NCBI GenBank assembly: GCA_034401795.1
Contig: CM067372.1
Span: 35,094,351-35,158,350 of the forward strand
Reading direction: 5' to 3'
From: Chaetoderma sp. LZ-2023a
Lineage: Eukaryota; Mollusca; Caudofoveata; Chaetodermatida; Chaetodermatidae
DNA length: 64,000 nucleotides
The translations under genes were made by a program, and so were the position numbers. Shown piece by piece: positions 56,407 through 64,000 of the stretch (position 1 is the stretch's first letter; each line of letters starts with the position of its first letter). The notes beneath the pieces are model-generated. The model was not told the origin of the DNA, ran no database searches, and worked only from the letters and a program-made list of their open reading frames with translations.

Positions 56407-57425
56407 ATGGGGGCCATTGAACCCATGACATCGCACCGCACTGATCCTCGGAAGGACTGCCTGACGGTCATTCGACCCAGTATACACGATGAGAACCCAT
56501 TTTCCGCTGCTGGAAGTACATTGACTTTGCAATCTCGGCACAGATCCACAAGATCAAGAGCATGACACTCGAGTTCAAGCTTCAGAGCACAAGAGAACAG
56601 ACGGTAGAGCTCCTGTAGGTTCTGAACAGGTGGGAGATCGTGCAGAGCAACAGCACTGTGGACACCAGGTCCGCTGGCTCGTGGACCAACCTTCTATGCG
56701 AAGGGAAAGGGATACTACGCTGTGGGGTGCAATGAGGGGTTCACGGAATTCGAACTACGGGCAGGTGTCGAGAAGCCCGTGGCAGTTCCACTGTTAAACC
56801 TCCTCGAGAACACACGCGTGAATCCGGCTGCCATGCAGGATAGGCTGTTCCAGGTGTACACTGAGCAGCTCGCAGATGCGACGATGAATGCTCCAAGACT
56901 TCATGTCTGACATGATGAGAATGACCAGGAGCTGATGCAAACGGGTTCCAAACAGCGGATCATGTATGTGGAACGAGAACACCAGCAGGTCCAAGCCACA
57001 GCTAACCAACGGATAGAGCTGACATTGCATCGTTGTGCATCGGACTGTGTCGCTGTTGCGGTCCTTGTTCAGAAGGGAGAAGCCATCCAGCAGGTGGATA
57101 AGCTAGACGATTTCAAGCTTGTGGTTGCGGGGACCAATGTTCTTGGTGAGGTACGCGAGCTGGCTGATTGCCAACTCTACAGACAGAAAACTAAGTCATA
57201 TGCACTTCTGCGACTAACCAGTGGAAGCCACGACCTTGAGACAGCACTCGAGGGCGTCACCAGCTTGGGGGCAGGGACATCCCACCTAATCAGGGTAACC
57301 GGCTCAGCTTCAACATCGGAAACCTCATAGCTGGGACTCGCTCATTAGATGTGACGGTACTTTACTTTGGCTATGCTAAGGTATGCGTGTCGAACACATC
57401 AGGTATTCAGCTTGAGTGTGCGTAG
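56407..57425 (+). pseudogene. Possible capsid (jelly-roll) protein, frameshifted
   Basis: Begins at the ATG at 56407 after a promoter-like motif. Protein-like blocks follow: DPRKDCLTVIRPSIHDENPF, then a shifted frame (FAISAQIHKIKSMTLEFKLQ), then 56722-56910, 56935-57330 (ANQRIELTLHRCASDCVAVA; LDDFKLVVAGTNVLGEVREL) and a tail to 57425 (GTRSLDVTVLYFGYAKVCVS). Total length is about 340 codons. Frequent short beta-like segments, a proline/aspartate loop style and the position among virion genes suggest a jelly-roll capsid protein. It is the only candidate of suitable size in the element. It is not obviously like the F54H12.2-type protein at 17.8-19.2 kb. The assignment is inference from size, style and context. 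At least three frameshifts or stops. Confidence 0.45.
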
Positions 57426-57787
57426 AGCATGACTCCTGTCATCACAGCTGCAGCTGCCACCACTACTATAAGCTCTGTTGTCTTCTGACCTGTTGATGCT
57501 TCATAGTCGAGCGTTGGCTCAGATATCTTTACAGCCTCGTAGTACTCATCGAGACACTCATCTGCCTCTTTGATGCTCTGGTTGGCCTGAGGTCGGAATT
57601 GTCATCGGCATGCCTCCCTCTGGCGCATATGCTTGAGTGCTTTGCTGTACTCAAACTTCTCCTTAGACAGCTTCTCCATCGCCTGGTTATGACGCTCACG
57701 CTCGACCTCTGCCGCCTTCTTGTCGGCGAAGCCGAGTCCCCAGTTTGCTACGGCAAACACGCCCGCATTCAAGATTGCAGATGCCAT
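57407..57787 (-). pseudogene. Coiled-coil, tail-anchored protein, one frameshift
   Basis: The ATG at 57787 opens 61 codons: a hydrophobic start (ILNAGVFAVANWGLGFADKK) and a charged heptad-rich helix (VERERHNQAMEKLSKEKFEY). After a one-base shift near 57602 the sequence goes on with another helix (ANQSIKEADECLDEYYEAVK) and a C-terminal membrane segment (TELIVVVAAAAVMTGVMLYA), ending at 57407. Total about 126 residues. The gene overlaps the end of the capsid-like gene by 19 bp and shares a divergent promoter with the acidic protein gene at 57847. No family recognised; a membrane-anchored spike-base or viroporin-like role is speculation. Confidence 0.55.
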
Positions 57788-57797
57788 GCTATAGACT

Positions 57798-57826
57798 ACA
57801 GTTTAAAGCTACTATATAGCTGCCCC
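57798..57826. promoter_or_regulatory. Divergent TTTAAA/TATA promoter motif
   Basis: CAGTTTAAAGCTACTATATAG faces the plus-strand gene (ATG 57847). Its complement, TTTAAACTGTAGTCTATAGC, ends one base before the minus-strand ATG at 57787. Confidence 0.65.
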
Positions 57827-57846
57827 AGTGACGGATCCCCAGAGCG

Positions 57847-58102
57847 ATGTATGAACCAGAGGCTGATCCAGTCGAGGATATAGATGTCGAGGACTATGAT
57901 GAGGAGGATTATGATGAGGTGGATTATGGTCCGCAAGATCGCCAACAATGCTCTCCATGCTGTGGAGAATATTTCTGAAGCCATACCAGCCATCGCCTCA
58001 GGAGTAGGTACGTTCTTCGGAGTCGCAGGCACTTGGCTACCGTACGTTGCCATAGCGCTCGCGGCCATCTGGTCCGCCGAACATTTAAGCCGTACTATAT
58101 AA
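57847..58102 (+). pseudogene. Acidic-then-hydrophobic small protein, one frameshift
   Basis: The ATG at 57847 opens a strongly acidic segment (DVEDYDEEDYDEVDYGP). Near 57935 the frame changes and the second half reads KIANNALHAVENISEAIPAI and GVGTFFGVAGTWLPYVAIAL, an amphipathic helix followed by a membrane segment of about 22 residues, stop at 58102. Length about 84 residues. The arrangement recalls small adenovirus-type core or membrane-lytic proteins, but this is analogy only. The next gene's promoter motif overlaps its last codons. Confidence 0.5.
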
Positions 58103-58104
58103 GG
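58083..58104 (+). promoter_or_regulatory. TTTAA…TATATAAGG promoter motif
   Basis: ATTTAAGCCGTACTATATAAGG stands immediately before the ATG at 58105, the clearest example of the element's shared motif. Confidence 0.7.
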
Positions 58105-58350
58105 ATGGCATCTCTGTACGACCTGGTCAAGTCCCTTAACTTCCGAGGGTTGGTCGATAAACTACTTTTCAGTGAGGATCCAGCAGAGATTAGACACCAG
58201 TGTACGGAGGTGTTTGAGGAGGTCTTCAGTGATGGTCGAATGAATGATGGCCATCTGTTCGTCTGTTTAGAGTTCACCCAGGCCGTGCATGACAGGACAG
58301 GAGTGGATGTCACTGATGAAATCTGGGAGTTTATCAACCGTCTTTCTTGA
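58105..58350 (+). CDS. Unknown 81-aa protein
   Basis: Intact ORF from the ATG at 58105, directly after the promoter motif (the longer frame from 58033 is ruled out by it). The product is 81 residues, acidic, all-helical in style: LVDKLLFSEDPAEIRHQCTE, VFEEVFSDGRMNDGHLFVCL, DVTDEIWEFINRLS. A compact four-helix domain is likely. It lies just upstream of the integrase, on the same strand. The fold style recalls death-domain or Bcl-2-like helical bundles that some viruses carry, but no motif such as a BH core is visible, so this is only a suggestion for structure prediction. Confidence 0.6.
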   Translation: MASLYDLVKSLNFRGLVDKLLFSEDPAEIRHQCTEVFEEVFSDGRMNDGHLFVCLEFTQAVHDRTGVDVTDEIWEFINRLS

Positions 58351-58355
58351 GGAAC

Positions 58356-59256
58356 TACTATCAGCCTGGTGGATATTATCGTGAGCCCCCTCAACTACTC
58401 GAGGCTGCATGTCGCAAGGGCCACAACTTCACATTGGAGACAGTTAGCCAGTGGCTCAGCTGCCAGGCGATGTGGCAGATATAGACCTCGTCCACGGCAC
58501 ATCAGGCATGCCCATTTCGAGGAAACTGTCCCGAACAGAGTTCACCAGGCCTGATGTTCTATTCCTTCCACACGACTCGGTTGGTCGTAAGACCTACAAG
58601 TATGCCCTCACCATCGTCGATGTCGCTAGCAGGTACAAGGCAGCAGTACCGCTCACAGACAAGTCAGGGGGCCCAGGCGTTCCAGGGTGTCTACGAGGCT
58701 TCGGAAAATCCCCTCCAGTGGCCGGAATTGTTGCAGGTGGATGAGGGTAAGGAGTTCAGAGGGGAGACTGCAGCCCTCATGCAGAAACATGGTGTGGCAG
58801 TTAGGCGAGGCGAGGTAGGGCATCACCATGGTCAGGCTATTGTTGAGTGGTGGAATCGGACACTGGCAGAGGGACTGTACCCACACCAATACGCCCAGGA
58901 AATGGCCGCACAGAGTGAATGTTCTAGAGTATGGGTGAGAGGGCTGCCTGCTGTGGTGGAGAGATCCAATGCCGAGGTTACTAGGCTAATCGGGAAGAAG
59001 CCAGTAGAGGAGTGCCTACCACCGGATGCTCTGGTTCGGTACCTGTATGAGTCTGGTAGGTGGTCGACGGCGTGCAACAGATCCTAACTGGTCGATAGAT
59101 GTTCACAGGCGTGACAGGTATGTGGAGGCGGAGGGGCGGCCTACACTGTACTACCTGGCATGCCAGCACGGAGTGCCTAGGCGACCATTTGTCATAGAAG
59201 AGCTTCAGCTAGTCCCTGCAGACACACAGCTACCACCACCTAGGGTGCTAACATGA
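58356..59256 (+). pseudogene. Retroviral-type integrase (Polinton class), frameshifted
   Basis: Catalytic core visible in three successive frames. An N-terminal helical block (58356-58455) is followed by PNRVHQA (58520-58550) and then VLFLPHDSVG..YALTIVDVASRYKAAV (58553-58640) with the first Asp. ELLQVDEGKEFRG (58730-58762) holds the second Asp. AIVEWWNRTLAEG (58840-58877) holds the Glu in the WNRTL context shared with retroviral and Polinton integrases. The C-terminal part (LVRYLYESG, then DPNWSIDVHRRDRYVEAEGR to EELQLVPADTQLPP, 59080-59250) is the chromo-like end domain. No clear start codon in the first frame. It would insert the element's DNA into the chromosome. It converges on the polymerase gene with an overlap of about 50 bp. 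Confidence 0.88.
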
Positions 59257-62200
59257 TACCCGATAGGCTCGGTATGGACACCATCTGGCAGCCCATGGCG
59301 CTTATCATAGTAAGCGAAGAGTCCGAGTTTTTCCTGCTCATACGTCACCATACCCTGGTTGCGCATGCAGACAGTTTTTAGCTCTGTCCACCCCGCCATG
59401 TAGGGCGCTGTAGAACCTCTGCCAAGAGACCTCATTCTGCCGCTTTGACATTCCCTTAGGCGAGCACTTACTTGCAGCTGCGCTCTCCACGTAGTAGCAT
59501 TTGGAGCAGAGAGCGATACCACGAGAGCCTTCGACCTCGAGCTTCAACAGTCCTGGAGTGTCATTTCATTACTAAACCAACACATGTACAGGCGGTTCCA
59601 CCTTACGACATCGCTCGCTTGTCCTTGTGGAGAAGCAGAACAGACCACAGAGCACATACTTCAATGTTGCAGTACGTATCAGCTGCTGAGAGAAGAGATC
59701 TGGCCTTTGTCAACCTCTTTTCTTGAAAAGCTGTATGGGCCTGTGGAAGAACTGCAGAAAACCACAGATTTCATCTTGAGAACGGCTCTCCAAGTGTGAT
59801 ACCAGCGATCGAAAAGAAGAAGAACAGTCCTGGAGTCTGTCCAGACCATTTGTCCCAAGCTAGCCAGTCCCGTTTATGAGTCTGGTACTCTGCTCGCCTC
59901 TCAGGGCGAATGACGTGGAAGTTGGAGCCTGCTATAGCGATATACGTGGAGTCAGTGTCCATCTGCAGGTACTCAAAGCTGTCACGAGCTACGTAGCGAT
60001 CGAGGAAGTCGTGGTAGAACTCCAGCATTCGCAGCTTCGCCAGCTCATAAACGGCTGTCCCCACCTGGAAGGGCCTTCGAATTGTGATTCTCAGCTTGCA
60101 TCTCTGGAGCTCGTATGACTCACCGATCTCCTCGAGATCTTCGAACCATGCAGTACGCAGGGCCTTGTCTACCACGTGTTCATCCTTCGTGAAGCAGGTG
60201 TTGCTATGACGTTATAGGGCCTCGATGAGCTTCCTGTAGGCACTGTTGCCGAGGAGTTTGAAGAGATCTGCCAAGAGCGCTTTGCTCTTATCTACATCTC
60301 CCGAGCGGCGGGCCTCCATAACATTCGCCACGAACCACTCGAATGGGCGCTTGGCCCCATAGTCTATGGTGCGGCATACAGCAGTGATCTCCAGGCCATG
60401 AGTTATATAACACTTGAGGGTCGGGGCGTACAGCAGCCGCTTCTTGTCAGAGAGGGCACCGACCAGCTTCTGGGTGGTGGGCCACTTCCTCCCTGTTCGC
60501 CCTAGATATGCCAGCATCTCAGAAGAGATTGCCTCTACCGGGATCTCGCGGTTATAGAAGAGAGGAGGCATTTCCTCGAACTTTGCCCACAGAGCCTTGG
60601 GGACCTATATCCACCTCAGCAAACCCAAACCAGCTGTCTGCTAGGAGAGCCTCCTTAAAGCTAGCTACACCACTAGCACCAGACCAATGGCGCACTGTCT
60701 CCTTACCACATGCCATCTCTTTGGCCATCGTTGACAGGTACAGAGCATTTGCATCCTAGCCGAGTAGACATTGGCAGACACGCTCACTCTGGCGGATTCG
60801 AGTCACACCGGCCTCGTGGTATCTGGTGAACACAATGCTGGGACCTCCAGCAACAGCACCCTTCAGCATGTCATAGGCTTCCTTGCCCGGTGAATAGAGG
60901 CTAACATCCGGTATGTGCTGAGCGGTTCCACGTAGGAGGTACTGCAGTGACACACCTGGGAGAGACTGAGGATGTCTATTTCTCATTCTGTGTAGAACTC
61001 TCGCATCCGCTCTAGGGCTTCGATGAATGGACTGACATCCAGGTTGTTGTAGTATCGCAGCCAGTCGGCGAATGTCCGCATTCCATGCTCGCTGAATGTC
61101 TGGTTACACTGTTCCAACTCTGATCGTGTCAAGAGGTAGCCACCCTTGAACGCACATGCGTAAACTATGAAGTGTAGGTATGGGACAGTCCGAACTCGTT
61201 TCGGGACACTTGGACAGCGTTTTATACAGCACTCCCACTGTACCACAAGCGTGCATCCAGATGCTCTCAGCTTCTCCTCTCTCAGGACTGTCTTGCGGTA
61301 TCTTTGTTCGGCATCCTCACCTCGCTGGTGTTGTGGACACCCGTGCCAGTGACAGCCATGGAACTGGTAAACAATGTTGGTGGTCGGATCATAACCATCT
61401 ACGGGAGCGCCCTCGATCCAACGCTCGCCACCGTGCCCACACTACATGGTGTATGTGTACGCCTCTGTTTCTCGACTCATACTCGATCCAACGAGTAGCC
61501 GCTGAACTGGATGGTTGGGGTGGATAGAAGGCTTTCTCATACGCAGACTGTGGCGCCTCAACCTTCTCGTTAGGACGCACGATTGTTGTTTTGCCACCTG
61601 TACAGTGATCAGCATGGCGTTGAAGATTGCATGCCTGTGTAAACCTCTGCTGACAGTGACTGCAGACTAGTGTATGTGCCAGCTTGGAGATGTTCTTGAT
61701 GTAGAAGGCGTGGTGGTCCCACACTCCGATGGTCATGGTGTCACGGTAGTGAGCCGCTTTCCTGATCAAGTACCAGGTGCCTTCTTCATTTGGTTCATAC
61801 ACGTGAATCCCGATCTTGGCGAAGAACTCTACCTTGTCCAGCTGCTCCAGCGAGGTCTTGCGGACATCAGGTACTGTCACTATCTTGCCGTAGAACTGTG
61901 TGGCAAGCTCTCGTACAGTAGCTGTACTTCTATCAGCTCTTGCTCCTCGGTGGACTGTTAGACATCTCCAGAGATACATGTTGTCCCTATAGGTGTCGAG
62001 GGCAGTCAGACTCTTCTGGGAGGGGGCCTGTCCCAAGCAGAGGTTGGCGGTTGATGACAGCCCTGATCTCAATGTTGATTGATCGAATGAAAGTCCACTT
62101 GGTGTTGTGTCGATCGATATTGTCTGTGTCGAGGCGGGCTTACTCTCTTGCTGTTACCCAGTCCTAAGCTGCTCCTATCGTGTTCAGCCACGGGCTCTCT

Positions 62201-62671
62201 TGAGCATTCTTGTGGAAGAGCATCACCCTACCGTCTTCGATGTGACGGATGCGATAGGTATGGGTGTAGCAGAGGTAGAAGGCATTCTGGACAGTTGGCG
62301 GGATCTTTTGCATGATCTGGCCTGTGACATCGCCTTCTAGACCTCTGAAGAATGTCCAGTGTACTGACCGGCGTCCTCTATCCTCTGTCTCCCTTTCGCT
62401 GAGACGCTGGTCGAGAATGTGTTCACCTTCTCGCCTCATGCTCCGGGCTAAGGGTTCAGCCCTCGGCCCCCCTCATCACTCGCTTAGTGATCCTGCATAG
62501 GGGAGGTAAGCGCTCCAGTGGATGGTCCGCCATCCGCCTCGCTACAGTCTTGACTCGCAAGCTAGCAGTCACCTCCTCGTCCAACTGACAAAGCTCACGT
62601 ATCCGCTGCGCTTTCTTGTGGGGATTCCAAGGATCATCTTTGGTAAGTGCTGGAAACCTTCCCGTCTTCAT
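59205..62671 (-). pseudogene. Protein-primed family-B DNA polymerase, disrupted
   Basis: Replicates the element's linear DNA from a terminal protein. Blocks in order on the minus strand: N-terminal basic region (62671-62456 and 62439-62164), a region with a C2H2-type zinc finger CSHCQQRF…HADHC (61664-61602), pre-catalytic blocks (61246-60983; 60986-60756, LPGVSLQYLL) and motif A in FGFAEVDIG (about 60630-60600). Motif B is KLLGNSAYRK (60259-60230), with Arg where Gly is usual. Motif C is QMDTDSTYIA (59965-59936) with both catalytic Asp. C-terminal blocks include SKRQNEVSWQRF (about 59455-59420) and YYDKRHGLPDGVHTEP (about 59310-59262). Length without the LINE insert is about 1,070 codons, right for Polintons. 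Five or more frameshifts and the insertion at 59560-59822 disrupt it. Confidence 0.9.
59560..59822 (+). mobile_element. 5'-truncated LINE inserted in the polymerase gene
   Basis: Flanked by a 14-bp target duplication AACAGTCCTGGAGT (59546-59559 and 59823-59836; the first AA may belong to the tail). It carries a 71-codon frame from 59584 with the zinc-knuckle CPCGEAEQTTEHILQCC (59620-59670), found near the C-terminus of several LINE clades. It ends in TGATACCAGCGATCG and an (AAG)n tail. A second, internally deleted copy lies inverted at 63824-64000. Confidence 0.93.
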
Positions 62672-62811
62672 TGCTCGAGAGAGAGTCGCTTCTGCAACTC
62701 CTCAGCACGGGCCTGTCCGATCATCTGGAGCAGGTCGGCTTTCTTGACCTTAGAGTAGCCTCTAAGGCCGAATTGCTGTGCAATGGTGCGAAGCTGTACA
62801 ACAGTAATCAT
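62668..62811 (-). CDS. SAP-like DNA-binding ORF at polymerase N-terminus
   Basis: The ATG at 62811 lies exactly at the inner edge of the right inverted repeat. It opens 47 codons: MITVVQLRTIAQQFGLRG, then YSKVKKADLLQMIGQ and a charged helix. The pattern, two short helices with VxxLRxxAxxxGLxGYSxxxKADLL, is that of SAP domains, which bind DNA. The stop overlaps the ATG of the next polymerase frame (62671) as ATGA. Either the SAP unit is the frameshifted N-terminus of the polymerase or a separate small protein coupled to it. SAP or related modules at this place would tether the polymerase to the element's ends; that role is inference. Confidence 0.6.
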   Translation of the reverse strand: MITVVQLRTIAQQFGLRGYSKVKKADLLQMIGQARAEELQKRLSLEQ

Positions 62812-62990
62812 GGTGTATATCACTGTGGATGCCTGTCTCTAAATGGGCATTCAGACCCTATTATGTGTGGTGCTCACAAGGCGATCAGTACCTGGAACCT
62901 GGGGAGGGGGGGTCCGTCGTGTCAATGTGATAGTGGATGCTTGTCTCTAAAGGGGCATTCAGATGTGTGTGGGGTTGATCACAAGGCGCT
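62812..62990 (-). repeat. Right terminal inverted repeat, two tandem units
   Basis: Unit 1 (62812-62890) has TATCACTGTGGATGCCTGTC…CAGACCCT then GTGCTCACAAGGCGATCAGT. Unit 2 (62925-62990) repeats both with changes (ATAGTGGATGCTTGTCTCTA; GATCACAAGGCGCTCAG). The left end has only one set. Confidence 0.82.
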
Positions 62991-62999
62991 CAGGCCCAT

Positions 63000-63823
63000 T
63001 GTGTGTAATATTGTTTGTAGATGAGCGTTTACACGTAGTTGAGTGTTTTGGGTGTTTACACGTAATGTATGTTTCTGCGTTTACACGTGGTATACCATTA
63101 TCGATGCTGTGTCTAATTGGGTGTTAACGCATAGCAGGTGGGCTAAATAAACTACCATTCTTGACTTTGGCCCAGTCGAGGGTCTGTGGTCTGCAATCAT
63201 GGGTTTTATGTGACTGCGGGTAAAGAGTAATTGTAGACATGGAATCACGTGATCATGTAGCGCCGGATGGGTACGGGCCATCCCAGCTAGGCCAGATATC
63301 GGACGACCGCTCCGGGTGCATTCCAAGCATGCCCCCTGGATAGGATAGTGCACGTGTATAAAGCCCTATGAGAGAGGTAGGGCTAAGTCCGTAAGAACAC
63401 ATAGCACGCATGCGCACGCGTCAGATCTTCCCTGGCAACACGTGTCAGTATTGTGAGAGAGTGTATGCTTATATTGTACCGAGTTGGTACTGGGGATCAC
63501 TTCGTTCTCGTCGTTCTTGGTACCGATCAGGACCGGAATGAAGCGAGAATTTCAAAACTGTTTACCATTTTAAAATCGGACCAGAAATGTCTTGAGTTAT
63601 CCACAAATGCTAATAGTGAGATTTGAACCTGTGATTTTAAGTTTGCTAATAACACAAAATGAGGATTTGAACCAATGCATTAACTACCTCGACCATGTAA
63701 GCGTTAGTAATTATAGCTGATAAATTATGTGTTCTCATTGCTGTATTGCTGCGCTTATCAGTCCCTCTAGATCGTGACATCACTTCGAGATAACGTATAT
63801 ATTATAGACTGTAATTTTGTAGT
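63000..63823. repeat. Flank with GTTTACACGT repeats and a TATA box
   Basis: GTTTACACGT occurs at 63027, 63054 and 63079, perhaps subterminal repeats of the element. A TATAAAG box at 63358 is followed 35 bp on by GGGCTAAGTCCGTAAG, a possible promoter of another repeat. From 63480 on AT-rich non-coding DNA; GGTACTGGGGATCACTTCG and TTGGTACCGATCAGGACCGG form a weak inverted pair. No gene. Confidence 0.5.
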
Positions 63824-64000
63824 CTTCTTCTTTTCGATCGCTGGTATCACACAAAGGCCAGATCTCTTCTCTCAGCAGCTGATATGTACTGCAACATTGA
63901 AGTATGTGCACTGTGGTCTGTTCTGCTTCTCCACAAGGACAAGCGGGCGGTCGCAAGGTGGAACCGCCTGTACATGTGTTGGTTTAGTCTGTTATGTCCA
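63824..64000 (-). mobile_element. LINE 3' fragment, cut by window end
   Basis: Reverse complement of 59570-59815, starting with (CTT)n tail and TTTTCGATCGCTGGTATCAC, but lacking about 95 bp corresponding to 59711-59800. The rest matches closely, so the two copies belong to one young subfamily. Confidence 0.9.

Larger units (their letters stand above)
51241..62859. mobile_element. 11.6-kb Polinton/adintovirus-like element
   Basis: Bounded by inverted repeats starting AGGGTCTGAA and ending in the complement (AG…CT ends as in Polintons). It carries family-B DNA polymerase (minus), DDE integrase (plus), FtsK/HerA-type packaging ATPase (plus), a capsid-like gene and about ten small genes. G+C content is visibly higher than the flanks. 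Genes are tightly spaced or overlapping. It is shorter than typical Polintons (15-20 kb) and within the smaller adintovirus range. No 6-bp target duplication is seen at 51235-51240 versus 62860-62865, so the ends may be rearranged. Frameshifts and a LINE insertion make it defective. Confidence 0.85.

Noticed and set aside
57796-58068. Minus-strand 90-codon hydrophobic ORF (IIHLIIILLIIVLDIYIL)
   Set aside because: Antisense of an acidic GAT/GAG-rich stretch, which always reads Ile/Leu on the other strand; plus-strand gene has the promoter motif.
51241-62859. Bacteriophage or bacterial contamination (compact, G+C-rich, protein-primed polymerase)
   Set aside because: Integrase is retroviral/Polinton type, TATA-like motifs precede genes, and an animal LINE is inserted with a target duplication.
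63081-63353. 90-codon minus-strand ORF outside the element
   Set aside because: No motif and crosses the GTTTACACGT repeats.

Overview
The window reads as nuclear DNA of an invertebrate animal, probably marine. The only convincing host-type signal is one candidate first coding exon with a TATA promoter (34888-35012). The rest is repeat-dense: satellites, fold-back MITEs, a CR1-like LINE, a DIRS-type retroelement and two Polinton/adintovirus-like elements of very different age. I cannot name the species. No rRNA, tRNA or CRISPR array was seen, and nothing looks bacterial.

Layout. 1-1050: 39-bp satellite. 1255-14900: MITEs, microsatellites, a 36-bp satellite (9687-10224) and a decayed minus-strand coding relic (7790-8910). 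15100-19180: AT-rich, badly decayed virus-like element with integrase and capsid-type remnants. 20500-29600: MITEs and dispersed repeats. 29597-33281: a large inverted-repeat element filled by about 40 copies of a 73-bp satellite. 33640-34560: dispersed repeat, then the host-type promoter and exon. 35400-40070: G-rich DNA, repeats and a CR1-like LINE carrying a MITE and an antisense LINE fragment. 40880-45914: a possible TTAA-type transposon carcass with nested MITEs. 47630-51066: DIRS-type element (gag-like ORF, RT with YIDD, RNase H) cut off before any recombinase. 51064-51240: a long near-perfect hairpin. 51241-62859: an 11.6-kb G+C-rich Polinton-like element with inverted repeats. 63824-64000: a LINE tail running off the window.

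The 11.6-kb element is the most interesting object. It keeps the Polinton core set: protein-primed family-B DNA polymerase (minus), retroviral-type integrase (plus), packaging ATPase (plus) and a capsid-like gene (plus). It adds about ten small unrecognised genes on both strands, tightly packed and often overlapping. A composite promoter-like motif (TTTAA, 6-9 bases, TATA-like) stands just before most starts, twice in divergent promoters serving both strands. A short SAP-like ORF begins at the inner edge of the right inverted repeat and overlaps the polymerase reading frame by ATGA. Frameshifts and a LINE insertion with a 14-bp target duplication show the copy is dead, though much younger than the 15-19 kb relic.

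Boundaries of repeats and decayed genes were read by eye and are approximate unless a terminal duplication or inverted repeat is stated.
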